A stretch of 64,000 nucleotides of DNA from Tenacibaculum skagerrakense. Its GTDB lineage: Bacteria; Bacteroidota; Bacteroidia; Flavobacteriales; Flavobacteriaceae. The stretch is from contig NZ_SLXM01000010.1 of NCBI RefSeq assembly GCF_004345825.1, positions 62,001 through 126,000 of the forward strand, given 5' to 3'. The notes below the pieces were generated by a model that worked only from the letters and a program-made list of their open reading frames with translations, searched no databases and was not told the origin of the DNA. This document shows positions 17,506-26,899 of this stretch, in pieces; the first letter of the stretch is position 1; the number at the start of each line of letters is the position of its first letter. Made by a program: the position numbers and the translations under genes.

Positions 17506-19407
17506 TTAATTGTTTTTTTTGCAATCTAATTCTTCATAAATTGAATTGTTAGATTTGTATTCTGGTACTATTTCTTTAATAAGTTTAACTGATAAACTAT
17601 TGATGTTTTTTATGTTTTCAAAGCACAAAGACTCTATTTTGTCTTTTACTTGATTAACAGAAATCTTTTGATTTTTAGCTATCATAATTTTTTCATGATA
17701 AGTTGGAGTTGTATTTTCTCCATTAGCTAACAATTCTTCATATAACTTTTCACCTGGTCGTAAACCTGTTATTTCTATATCAATATCTTCAGGATATTTT
17801 AATCCTGATAAATGAATCATTCTTTTGGCTATGTCATATATTTTCACTGATTTACCCATGTCAAAAATATAAATCTCACCTCCATCTCCCATTGTGCCTG
17901 CTTCTAATACCAATTGACAAGCTTCAGGTATTGTCATGAAGTATCTTGTAATATCCTTATGAGTTACAGTTAAAGGGCCGCCTGATTCTATTTGTTTTTT
18001 AAATAATGGGATTACAGAGCCATTAGATCCTAATACATTACCAAAACGAGTAGTTGTAAATTTTGTTGTAGTGTTTAAGTTACTCAAACAAGAAATATAC
18101 ATTTCAGCAACACGTTTAGTTGCACCCATTACGTTTGTTGGATTTACTGCTTTGTCTGTAGAAACCATTACAAATCTCTCTACATTATATTTAACAGATA
18201 AATCCGCTATTGTTTTGGTGCCTCCAACATTAATCTTTATAGCTTCATATGGGCTTTCCTCCATCAAAGGAACGTGTTTGTATGCAGCAGCATGGTATAC
18301 TTTATTTGGTTTAAATTCTTCAAAAACTGAATCCATTCTAAACTCATCCCGAACATCAGCCACAATTGCGGTAAAGTTCTTAATACCATTTCTTATGAGT
18401 TCTTGTTGTATTTCATATAATGGAGATTCTGCTTGATCAATTAATACTAGATGTTTATGATTGTAATTACTTATTTGTCTAGAAATTTCACTTCCAATAG
18501 AACCAGCAGCACCAGTAACCAAAATTACTTTATCATTAACATCTCTTTTTACAATAGGATTGTCAATAGAAATTGGTTTTCGATCTAATAAATCTTCGAT
18601 CTTTACCTGTTTGATTTCATTAGCCTCAAAATCACCACCAATCCAGTTAGATAAAGGAGGAACAATTTTAGGTTTTACACCCAACTCCAATGTTTTATCA
18701 GTGAGGTATAATAATCTTTCGGATTTTATATTCTGTATTGAAAAAATAATTTCATCTACTTGTTTTTTTTCAATAAAATCTTTGTCAATTTCAGATCTAC
18801 TATAAATTTTAACTCTATCTATTTTTTTTCCAACTTTAGTTTTATCATCGTCGATAAAACCAATTACTTCGTAATTGTTTTTTGTGTCTCTATTTAATGC
18901 ACCATAGGTAATTAAACCGGATTCGCCAGCCCCATAAATCATGACGTTTGTAATCTCTTTTAATTCAGAAGAAATGATTTCATAGAAAGCTTTAAATATA
19001 AATCGACTTAAAATTAGAACAAATACAGTGATGAAATAATGTATAAGTATGATAGTTTTCGGAATGGTATGAGACGGAAAAATTTTATATACATTATTAA
19101 TTGCAACAATGAATATTATACTCATAGAAGCGATTGTAACTCCAATAAATACATTGAAAGCATCTCTAGTTCCAGTATGTCTTATAATACCCCTATTAGA
19201 ACCTACAAACCAAAAGCATACTAAAAAAATAAAGGAAATAAAAGGTATTTGATACGCTAAATCTTCAGTGTTAAAGTTTAAGGAAGCATTAAAACGTATT
19301 GTATAAGCTAGTATAAAAGACAATGCTACAAGTAAGGTGTCTATGAGCAACACAATCCAGTGTGAAGCGTGTCTATTTAATGCTTTTAAAAGAAAATTCC
19401 TAATCAT
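17506..19407 (-). CDS. FlaA1/CapD-type nucleotide-sugar dehydratase/epimerase
   Basis: Membrane-bound UDP-sugar 4,6-dehydratase family, 633 aa. Four membrane segments lie in the first 150 residues. A CoA-binding-like Rossmann domain begins with VMIYGAGESG (about 180), and the SDR catalytic domain has the NAD motif GAAGSIGSE near 300. The substrate region contains HAAAYKHVPLME and VMVSTDKAVNPTNVMGATK. The usual SDR catalytic Tyr of YxxxK is Met here (M-G-A-T-K), as known for PglF-like members of this family. It probably makes a deoxy-amino sugar precursor for the polysaccharide handled by the Wza/Wzc pair downstream. Confidence 0.9.
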   Translation of the reverse strand: MIRNFLLKALNRHASHWIVLLIDTLLVALSFILAYTIRFNASLNFNTEDLAYQIPFISFIFLVCFWFVGSNRGIIRHTGTRDAFNVFIGVTIASMSIIFIVAINNVYKIFPSHTIPKTIILIHYFITVFVLILSRFIFKAFYEIISSELKEITNVMIYGAGESGLITYGALNRDTKNNYEVIGFIDDDKTKVGKKIDRVKIYSRSEIDKDFIEKKQVDEIIFSIQNIKSERLLYLTDKTLELGVKPKIVPPLSNWIGGDFEANEIKQVKIEDLLDRKPISIDNPIVKRDVNDKVILVTGAAGSIGSEISRQISNYNHKHLVLIDQAESPLYEIQQELIRNGIKNFTAIVADVRDEFRMDSVFEEFKPNKVYHAAAYKHVPLMEESPYEAIKINVGGTKTIADLSVKYNVERFVMVSTDKAVNPTNVMGATKRVAEMYISCLSNLNTTTKFTTTRFGNVLGSNGSVIPLFKKQIESGGPLTVTHKDITRYFMTIPEACQLVLEAGTMGDGGEIYIFDMGKSVKIYDIAKRMIHLSGLKYPEDIDIEITGLRPGEKLYEELLANGENTTPTYHEKIMIAKNQKISVNQVKDKIESLCFENIKNINSLSVKLIKEIVPEYKSNNSIYEELDCKKNN

Positions 19408-19464
19408 TTTTCAGAGTCAAACTGGTCTAAAGATACAATAATATTGTTTAAAAGAAATTAGAGC

Positions 19465-19980
19465 TTAAATCTTCTTCATTTGCTGTTTTAGCATTTGAAT
19501 TTGATCTTTTAACATACCATGTTTATCTAATTTTTTTGCTTCATTCATTAAAGTAGTAGCTTCTCTTTTTCTTCTTTTTGTCATAGCTATACCCGCTAAC
19601 TGAAGTTTAGCCATAGCTAAATCATGATCCATCGATAATCCTAATTTTACGGCTTTTTTTAAAAATTTTTCAGCTTGTGTAATGTTCGTTTGAGAAAGCA
19701 TAATTCCATGAAGATAATTATAATAACCTTGTTGTTTAGTTGTTAAAGCTCCTTCTGGATTTTTAATGTAAGCTAACCATTTTGTAGCTCCTTCAAAATT
19801 TTGTTTTCTTAATTGTAAAAATGCTAGTAAAATAAACTCGTTTTTAAAGTATAATAAAATAAAGATACCAGCTAAAAGTAAAATAGCAATTCCGTTACCT
19901 ATATGTCCTTGAGAAAATTCATATACTGCCCAAATAGTTATTAAGACTGCTAAAATTAATTTTATATTTTTATTGAACAT
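19465..19980 (-). CDS. Small membrane protein with TPR-like helices
   Basis: The protein is 171 aa. Two hydrophobic segments (about 7-23 and 29-46) are followed by a cytoplasmic or periplasmic helical region of about 120 residues with TPR-like spacing (WLAYIKNPEG, YYNYLHGIML, AEKFLKKAVKLG, AMAKLQLAGIAMT). I do not recognise a named function. It lies 51 bp downstream of ccsBA on the same strand. A TACATTTG box (20003-20010) 23 bp before the start could give it its own promoter. Confidence 0.75.
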   Translation of the reverse strand: MFNKNIKLILAVLITIWAVYEFSQGHIGNGIAILLLAGIFILLYFKNEFILLAFLQLRKQNFEGATKWLAYIKNPEGALTTKQQGYYNYLHGIMLSQTNITQAEKFLKKAVKLGLSMDHDLAMAKLQLAGIAMTKRRKREATTLMNEAKKLDKHGMLKDQIQMLKQQMKKI

Positions 19981-20030
19981 ATTATTTTTTTAATTTGATT
20001 GGCAAATGTACATTTTTAAACGTAACTAGT

Positions 20031-23000
20031 TTAGTTACGGTAAAACTTTTTGTTTTTGTACCAAGCAATTGCGCCGATTAAGACTACAAATGCAATTGAA
20101 TAGTACACTGAATTAGGTGTTATTACTTTGTCTCCACTTGCATATGAATGGAGACCTGAAAGATAAAAGTTAACGCCAAAATAAGTCATCATAATTGAAG
20201 CATAAGCAATTACAGACCACAGATTAAAGGTGTATTTGCTTCTTAAACCTGGAATTAATCTCATATGTAATACAAAAGCATAAATCATTATTGATATTAA
20301 AGCCCACGTTTCTTTTGGATCCCAGCCCCAATAGCGTCCCCAGCTTTCATTGGCCCACATTCCTCCTAAAAAGTTACCAACGGTAAGCATTACCAATCCA
20401 ACGGTTAAAGACATTTCATTTATGATGGTTAACTCTTTAATATTTGTTTCCATCTTCTTCTTATTCTTTTTATTAGTAAAAATAATTAAGAATAGAGCTA
20501 CAATTCCAAGTACCATTCCTAGAGAAAACGGCCCATAACTAGCTACAATAATAGAAACATGTACTAATAACCACCAAGAATTTAAAACAGGTTGTAAGTT
20601 CGCAATTTCAGGATCTAACCAATTTCCTAAGGCAATCATTAAAATTACACAAGAAACAAAAGTTGCTGCACCTATTGTTAAAGAAGATTTTCGACCTAAG
20701 TATAATCCAAACAACATCGTAGCCCAAGCAACATAAATAATACTTTCATAAGCATTACTCCATGGTGCATTACCACTTATATACCATCTAGAAAGTAATC
20801 CTAAAGTATGGAACACAAACAGCATAATAATGATGCCAATTAATCCTTTAACAATATAATTCAAGAATTTTTTCTGAGAGAAAATACTTAAGATTACAAA
20901 TGTGATTAAAAGGAAACCAAACAAGCCATAAAATAAAAACAGCTTCTTAAAGATGTTAATTTTATTGTATGCGATTTCCAAGTTGATTTTATCTTCCGAA
21001 GGCATTACCTCATCGCCATATTTTTTTTGGAATTTTTTAATTCCTTCTAATATTTGATTCGCTTCTGAATAATCTCCTGTTTTTTTTGCGTTTTGAAGTA
21101 ATTGCATGTAAACAGGTAACGATTGTCTTACAAAAACAGAATCTGTAGCTCGAAATCCAGCAGTAGCTGTTTCAGGTTGAGATACCCACTTATTTTCTTC
21201 ATTACTCGGTATTGGAAATATTTTTAAAATTCCACCACCGAGTGCTTGTGATAATAAATAAATTCTTCGTTCTATTTTAATTAAATCTTTTTCAAACTTA
21301 TTTTGAATTTTCTTTTTCTGAGCCTCAGCTACTAATTCGCCAATTTTTGAATTTCCTCTAGCATCGTAAAAATCTAAAAAGCGAGCATGGGTTGCTTCTT
21401 CCTCTAATCCTAAAATAGTTCTAATTTCGGTATTTCCTTTTTCAAGGTATATGAAAGGAACTTGAAGCCAAAAAGTTGGGTTTTCAGTAATTGATAATAA
21501 CACCTGACTAGGAGTCATACCGTTAAACTTATCTGTTTGAGCTACTTTTCTAACTAATTCAGATGCAAAAGTATGAGCTGGTTTCATTCTACCGCCAGCA
21601 TCTTGAATAACTAAACGACTAAATTGTTCGGCATGAGTAATATCAACTAAGTTAGATTTTAAAATACTATCAATTTTTTCGTCACTTAATTTTCTTTGAA
21701 GTTGATTTGTGTGGTCATCATTATGTTGTGCATAGGCAAATACAGATAAAAAGAAAAATGGAATTGCTAATGCAGCTTTCTTTTTTCTAATTTTTCTCAA
21801 TCCTTTTTTCAAATCGTCGAATCTAGTATGTTTAGCAAAAAGAGATGAAATTAAGCCTATATATAATAATGAATACCCAATGTAAGTTATAAAAGTTCCC
21901 CAAAAATCATGATTTACAGATAGGTGTGATTGCTCAATAGCTTCTCCTGCATTTTGGTAACTTGCTTGGAAAAATTTATATCCTTTGTGGTCTAAAATAT
22001 GATTCATGAAAATTCTATAATCAAAGGTTTCCTCTTTATCAACAACTGTAACTTCACTTGCGTAGGAAGAAGCGCTTTCAGATCCTGGATATTTTTCTAA
22101 TTGAAAATCATTTAACTTTATGCTAAACGGGGTTTGAAGTAATTTAGCACCGTACCAAGCTCTAAAGTTAAGGTTGTCAATACTGAATTCTTCTTTTCCC
22201 TTAGTATTGAATTGTCCTCCTGTAAATTCAATACGTTCCGTTTTACCATTTGTGGTAACATCAAAAACAACGATATCAAATTTTGTGTTATCCTTTTTTC
22301 CTCTGATTGTTTTTATCTCACCTTTTTGAGCAGGTTCAGGCACAACAAATTGAAATCCATTTAACGTATGTAATGTTCTGTATTGGAAAAAATGAACACT
22401 GTCTTGAACAATTTGACCTTGCTTTTGATCTGCCATTCGCAACCATTGTCCATTTTGTTTAGAAGTCATTTTTAAGCTTCCGTCTTCATAAAACAAATTG
22501 ATTGTAGCATTTTTATTAGGAGCATCAAAGCCAACTAAAATATTATGAATATTTTGAATAGTTCCTCTTTTAATATAATGGTCGTGTCTACTACCACTTG
22601 AGCTTTCCACAAATAATAAATGCTCCACTCCATTATCATCTAGAACAAGCTTAGTTTCAGCCCAAGGAATGTAATCAACTAGTTTGAAATTAATCTCTTG
22701 CTTAGGTTTGTTTTTGTTTGGTTGAAATACAAATGAAAACTCATTAGAATTCTTTCCCCAAGTAGATAGAAGTAATTCTTCTTCGTAGGATTTTTGAGAA
22801 GTATTATTATCAATAATTACATTCAGATAATTTTTTTCAGATAGAAACACATTAGTTGTCTCACCTTCATCAATAATCATCATTCCTTCATAACCAATAT
22901 ATCTTGTTATTCCAGCACCAATTAAAATAAAAAGAAAGGCAATATGAAACATAAAAACCGTCCATTTTTCTTTTCGTAATAATCGATATCTGAAAATATT

Positions 23001-23189
23001 TCCAAAGAAGTTAATGACAAAGAATAGCATTATTAACTCAAACCACCAGGCATTATAAATTAATTTTTTTGCTGTTTGGGTACCGAAATCATTTTCTATA
23101 AAAGTTGCAATTCCCATAGCTGCAGCAAAAACAATAAATAAAACAGCCATTAAACGGGTTGAGTAAAGTATATTTAAGATTTTTTTCAT
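20031..23189 (-). CDS. ccsBA: CcsBA fusion, system II cytochrome c synthetase
   Basis: Haem export and attachment protein of 1052 aa, combining CcsB (ResB) and CcsA (ResC) in one chain, as is usual in Bacteroidota. The N-terminal part has ResB-like membrane segments (about 10-100) and a long periplasmic region to about 430, then a membrane segment and a second large soluble insert (about 490-740). The C-terminal CcsA part has several membrane helices and the tryptophan-rich haem-handling WWD signature WGRYWGWDPKETWAL near 965. His residues flanking these helices are candidate haem ligands. Confidence 0.93.
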   Translation of the reverse strand: MKKILNILYSTRLMAVLFIVFAAAMGIATFIENDFGTQTAKKLIYNAWWFELIMLFFVINFFGNIFRYRLLRKEKWTVFMFHIAFLFILIGAGITRYIGYEGMMIIDEGETTNVFLSEKNYLNVIIDNNTSQKSYEEELLLSTWGKNSNEFSFVFQPNKNKPKQEINFKLVDYIPWAETKLVLDDNGVEHLLFVESSSGSRHDHYIKRGTIQNIHNILVGFDAPNKNATINLFYEDGSLKMTSKQNGQWLRMADQKQGQIVQDSVHFFQYRTLHTLNGFQFVVPEPAQKGEIKTIRGKKDNTKFDIVVFDVTTNGKTERIEFTGGQFNTKGKEEFSIDNLNFRAWYGAKLLQTPFSIKLNDFQLEKYPGSESASSYASEVTVVDKEETFDYRIFMNHILDHKGYKFFQASYQNAGEAIEQSHLSVNHDFWGTFITYIGYSLLYIGLISSLFAKHTRFDDLKKGLRKIRKKKAALAIPFFFLSVFAYAQHNDDHTNQLQRKLSDEKIDSILKSNLVDITHAEQFSRLVIQDAGGRMKPAHTFASELVRKVAQTDKFNGMTPSQVLLSITENPTFWLQVPFIYLEKGNTEIRTILGLEEEATHARFLDFYDARGNSKIGELVAEAQKKKIQNKFEKDLIKIERRIYLLSQALGGGILKIFPIPSNEENKWVSQPETATAGFRATDSVFVRQSLPVYMQLLQNAKKTGDYSEANQILEGIKKFQKKYGDEVMPSEDKINLEIAYNKINIFKKLFLFYGLFGFLLITFVILSIFSQKKFLNYIVKGLIGIIIMLFVFHTLGLLSRWYISGNAPWSNAYESIIYVAWATMLFGLYLGRKSSLTIGAATFVSCVILMIALGNWLDPEIANLQPVLNSWWLLVHVSIIVASYGPFSLGMVLGIVALFLIIFTNKKNKKKMETNIKELTIINEMSLTVGLVMLTVGNFLGGMWANESWGRYWGWDPKETWALISIMIYAFVLHMRLIPGLRSKYTFNLWSVIAYASIMMTYFGVNFYLSGLHSYASGDKVITPNSVYYSIAFVVLIGAIAWYKNKKFYRN

Positions 23190-23299
23190 TGTAAAAAACG
23201 CGTAGATAAAAACTTTGCAAATTTACGTAAAGTTAGAAGAATTCACTTGAGAAATGAATTGTTTTTTGGCGTTTAAATGAAGTTGCTTAAGAATGAAAA

Positions 23300-24178
23300 T
23301 TAGACACCTATTTTCTCACCCATTTTAACGAAGGTTTCAATCTTGTTTTTTGTGTTGTCTAAAATATCTTGATCGATTTTTATTTTATCTTTATCTATAA
23401 GAAGGACAACAGTTGAGCCTCCAAAAGCAAAATAACCCATTTCGTCTCCTTTATTGATTTTTTGATCTGGAGAATAGGTTTCTATGATACTACCAACCAT
23501 AGTTGCACCAACAGGAGCAATAAGAATATCTCCTTTGTCAGCCGTTTTTAAAATGCAGTATTCGCGCTTATTTTCACAAAAGACTTTCGTAAAATTACTT
23601 GCCAATGCATAAGGAGATACCGATAAGTAATTTCCTTTGATTTTAGTCATGCTAGTTGGTGTTCCTTCATATGGAAAATGATAACGATGATAATCGTTTG
23701 GAGCTAAACGCAAAATAAGCAAAGAAGCATTAGAGAAAGAAGTGGCTAGTTGTTCGTCTTTTAAAAATTCTTTTAGTGTAAATTTTCTTCCTTTTATAAA
23801 GAAATTATGTACATGAGATATATTTTCAAATGCCAATAACTTCCCATCACCTGGTGACACAAAATCATTACCAATTGGGCGTGCTTCTGGTTTTAACTTT
23901 CGATAAAAGAAATCATTAAAAGAAGTAAAATCGTTTATAGACTTTGCAGCTTCGTTAATATCAATATTTAAATCATCAACAAATTTTTGAATTTTAGAAA
24001 CAGAAGAAGGTTTGTTCATTTGTTTACCGTACCATTCTGATAAAAACTTTCTTTTTACCATTGGTAAGAAAGCTAATTTTCCAAAAGGATTATTGTAAAG
24101 CATTTTTAAAAATACTTCTCCTGGTGGAGTTTCAACTTCTGTTTTTCCAGTTTGTCTATTGATGAATTTAATTTGCAT
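23300..24178 (-). CDS. psd: Phosphatidylserine decarboxylase proenzyme (long form)
   Basis: Makes phosphatidylethanolamine from phosphatidylserine at the membrane. The self-cleavage site is visible as FGGST near residue 250; the Ser becomes the pyruvoyl group. FVSPGDGKLL near 105 and the PNDYHRYHFP segment near 160 are family landmarks. At 292 aa with an N-terminal INRQTGK segment it resembles the longer clostridial/plant-type class rather than the roughly 220-aa form that is frequent in Bacteroidota. It lies 2 bp downstream of mutB, so it is presumably co-transcribed. Confidence 0.9.
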   Translation of the reverse strand: MQIKFINRQTGKTEVETPPGEVFLKMLYNNPFGKLAFLPMVKRKFLSEWYGKQMNKPSSVSKIQKFVDDLNIDINEAAKSINDFTSFNDFFYRKLKPEARPIGNDFVSPGDGKLLAFENISHVHNFFIKGRKFTLKEFLKDEQLATSFSNASLLILRLAPNDYHRYHFPYEGTPTSMTKIKGNYLSVSPYALASNFTKVFCENKREYCILKTADKGDILIAPVGATMVGSIIETYSPDQKINKGDEMGYFAFGGSTVVLLIDKDKIKIDQDILDNTKNKIETFVKMGEKIGV

Positions 24179-24180
24179 AA

Positions 24181-26244
24181 TTATTCTTCAGTACTATCAA
24201 TTAAAATTTCTAACATGTCAATTGCAGCTTGAGCAATTTTTGTTCCAGGACCAAAAACTCCCACAGCTCCAGCATCAAATAAAAACTGATAATCTTGAGC
24301 AGGGATTACACCACCAACAATCACCATGATATCTTCACGACCATAACTTTTTAACTCTTTAATAACTTGAGGAACTAATGTCTTATGTCCAGCAGCTAAT
24401 GATGAAATACCAATAATGTGTACATCGTTTTCAATTGCTTGTTTTGCTGCTTCTTTTGGAGTTTGGAACAAAGGACCAACATCAACATCAAAACCTAAAT
24501 CGGCATAACCTGTTGCTACTACTTTTGCGCCGCGATCATGGCCGTCTTGACCTAGCTTTGCAATCATAATTCTTGGTCTTCGTCCTTCAAGTTCTGAGAA
24601 CTGATCAGCAAGTTCACTCGCTTTTTTGAATAATGAATCGTCTTTTATTTCTTTACTATACACGCCAGATATGGTTTTATGAACAGCTTTATGTCTTCCA
24701 AAAATAGTTTCTAAAGCATCTGAGATTTCTCCTAAAGTAGCTCTGTTTCTTGCTGCATTTACCGCTAAAGCTAATAAATTTCCTTCACCTGTTTTAGCAC
24801 ATTCGGTTAAAGCTTCTAAAGATATTACAACTTTACTTGAATCTCTTTTTGCTTTTAAATCCTCAAGTCTTTCAATTTGAGATTTACGAACTGCTTCATT
24901 ATCTACTTCTAAAATGTGTAAAGGATCTTCCTGTTCTAATTGGTATTTATTAACACCAACAATTATATCTTGTCCGCTATCAATTCTAGCTTGTTTAATT
25001 GCTGCGGCTTCTTCAATACGCATTTTTGGAATTCCTTTCTCAATGGCTTTTGTCATTCCCCCTAACTCTTCAGTTTCTTGAATTAATTCCCAAGCTTTAT
25101 TAGCAATTTCTTCTGTTAATTGTTCTAGGTGATAACTACCAGCCCAAGGGTCTACAGTTTTGGTAATATAAGTTTCTTCTTGTAAGTATATTTGTGTGTT
25201 TCGCGCGATACGAGCAGAGAAATCGGTTGGTAAAGCAATGGCTTCATCTAATGCATTTGTGTGTAAACTTTGCGTTCCACCAAAAGCAGCAGCCATAGCT
25301 TCAATAGTAGTTCTGGCTACATTGTTAAACGGATCTTGTTCAGTTAAACTCCAACCACTAGTTTGGCAGTGAGTTCTTAAAGCTAATGATTTTGAATTTT
25401 TAGGATTGAATTGCTTTACAAGTTTTGCCCAAAGCATTCTTGCTGCACGCATTTTAGCAATTTCTCTAAAATGATCCATTCCGATTGCCCAGAAAAACGA
25501 TAGGCGAGGAGCGAAGGTATCAATATCCATTCCGGCAGCTAAACCTGTTTTAATATATTCTAATCCATCTGCTAACGTATAAGCTAATTCAATTTCTGGT
25601 GTAGCTCCAGCTTCTTGCATATGATATCCAGAAATAGAAATGGAATTGAATTTTGGCATATTATTACTGGTGTATTCAAAAATATCAGCAATAATTTTCA
25701 TAGAAGGAGTAGGTGGGTAAATATAGGTGTTACGCACCATGAACTCTTTTAAAATATCATTTTGGATTGTTCCTGATAATTGCTCTGGAGATACACCTTG
25801 TTCTTCTGCTGCAATAATATAGAAAGCTAGAATTGGAAGTACCGCTCCATTCATAGTCATAGAAACAGACATTCTATCCAAAGGAATCTGGTCGAAAAGT
25901 ACTTTCATATCCTCAACCGAATCAATAGCTACTCCAGCTTTTCCAACATCGCCTTGAACGCGTTCATGATCTGAATCATACCCTCTATGAGTAGCTAAAT
26001 CAAAAGCAACTGACAATCCTTTTTGACCAGCAGCTAAATTTCTTCTGTAAAAAGCATTACTTTCTTCGGCTGTAGAAAACCCAGCATATTGTCTAATTGT
26101 CCAAGGTCTTCTTACGTACATTGTAGAGTAAGGACCTCTTAAATTTGGCGCTAAACCAGCAACAAAATCTTCGTGTTTTAAACTTTGATTCGTTGTAGAA
26201 GCTTTCTTTTCTAGTTGTATGTTTGATATATCTTTTCTACTCAT
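24181..26244 (-). CDS. mutB: Methylmalonyl-CoA mutase large subunit
   Basis: Adenosylcobalamin-dependent isomerase interconverting methylmalonyl-CoA and succinyl-CoA. The protein is 687 aa. The TIM-barrel substrate domain has [18 protein letters not shown] near 48 and [12 protein letters not shown] near 205. The C-terminal cobalamin-binding domain has [15 protein letters not shown] near 565, where His supplies the lower axial cobalt ligand. Its start overlaps the end of the unknown secreted-protein gene by 8 bp (ATGAGTAG). It is the active subunit partner of the small subunit encoded at 26892-28238. Confidence 0.95.
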   Translation of the reverse strand: MSRKDISNIQLEKKASTTNQSLKHEDFVAGLAPNLRGPYSTMYVRRPWTIRQYAGFSTAEESNAFYRRNLAAGQKGLSVAFDLATHRGYDSDHERVQGDVGKAGVAIDSVEDMKVLFDQIPLDRMSVSMTMNGAVLPILAFYIIAAEEQGVSPEQLSGTIQNDILKEFMVRNTYIYPPTPSMKIIADIFEYTSNNMPKFNSISISGYHMQEAGATPEIELAYTLADGLEYIKTGLAAGMDIDTFAPRLSFFWAIGMDHFREIAKMRAARMLWAKLVKQFNPKNSKSLALRTHCQTSGWSLTEQDPFNNVARTTIEAMAAAFGGTQSLHTNALDEAIALPTDFSARIARNTQIYLQEETYITKTVDPWAGSYHLEQLTEEIANKAWELIQETEELGGMTKAIEKGIPKMRIEEAAAIKQARIDSGQDIIVGVNKYQLEQEDPLHILEVDNEAVRKSQIERLEDLKAKRDSSKVVISLEALTECAKTGEGNLLALAVNAARNRATLGEISDALETIFGRHKAVHKTISGVYSKEIKDDSLFKKASELADQFSELEGRRPRIMIAKLGQDGHDRGAKVVATGYADLGFDVDVGPLFQTPKEAAKQAIENDVHIIGISSLAAGHKTLVPQVIKELKSYGREDIMVIVGGVIPAQDYQFLFDAGAVGVFGPGTKIAQAAIDMLEILIDSTEE

Positions 26245-26899
26245 TTTCGACGTATGAATTTAAGCATGCATAGAATAATTCAAATGCAATAAAGGTTTTA
26301 GTAGCTTTGTTTTTATAATCTTCATTGGTAAGATTCACTAAAGCTGTAGCTATTAATCCTGAGTCACCATTTCCATGTAACTCTTTAAATGTTGTTATTA
26401 AGTCAGCAATATCATCATTACTATTGATGGAAATGTTTTTACCGTATTCATCATAATAATTGATGGTGAGTTCAGAATCTTTGCTTTCAAGATTTTTGTA
26501 GTATCTAGTTGTTGTACTATCTAATACTTCTTTTACTTGAGGTGAAAGTTCAGAATAACTTAAATATTTTGATTTTTGTTGTTTTTGTTTCTTTGTTATC
26601 CAGAGATAATTTTTTAATTCGATTTTTGATTTATTGAGTAGTTTTATAGTCTTAGGAGTAATTATTCTTTCTAAATTTTTAAAACCTTTTAAAGTTTTAC
26701 TAGAATCTTCAACATATTTCTTAATAGCTAAGGAAGAATTTTCAGACTCAATAGAATAGTAGCTGCAAACAACATCTTCAAAATGAGATGTCATAATTTC
26801 AATTAAATCATTCCTGCTCTCATTTAGAAAAGTGTTTATTTGAGAGTATGTTGTTGTGCTAATTATAATTATAAAGAGTGTTGAAATATACTTACTCAT
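26237..26899 (-). CDS. Unknown secreted protein between mutA and mutB
   Basis: The protein is 220 aa with a clean signal peptide (hydrophobic stretch 5-15, cleavage near TYSQ). The rest is mostly helical, Lys/Glu/Ser rich, with no motif I recognise. It overlaps both neighbours by 8 bp (ATGAGTAA upstream, ATGAGTAG downstream), so it is translationally coupled to the two mutase subunits although a secreted protein has no evident job there. The two junctions carry the same 11 bp. Codon use looks as AT-rich as the neighbours. Function unknown. Confidence 0.75.
   Translation of the reverse strand: MSKYISTLFIIIISTTTYSQINTFLNESRNDLIEIMTSHFEDVVCSYYSIESENSSLAIKKYVEDSSKTLKGFKNLERIITPKTIKLLNKSKIELKNYLWITKKQKQQKSKYLSYSELSPQVKEVLDSTTTRYYKNLESKDSELTINYYDEYGKNISINSNDDIADLITTFKELHGNGDSGLIATALVNLTNEDYKNKATKTFIAFELFYACLNSYVENE
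26238..26248. repeat. Direct repeat copy 1 (mutB side of the inserted gene)
   Basis: TACTCATTTTC on the plus strand spans the stop of the unknown secreted gene and the mutB ATG. An identical 11-mer lies at 26893-26903, exactly 655 bp away. Confidence 0.85.

Noticed and set aside
18071..18436. 121-aa open frame on the plus strand
   Set aside because: Lies wholly antisense to the FlaA1/CapD-type gene, whose motifs are intact; no promoter or family resemblance.
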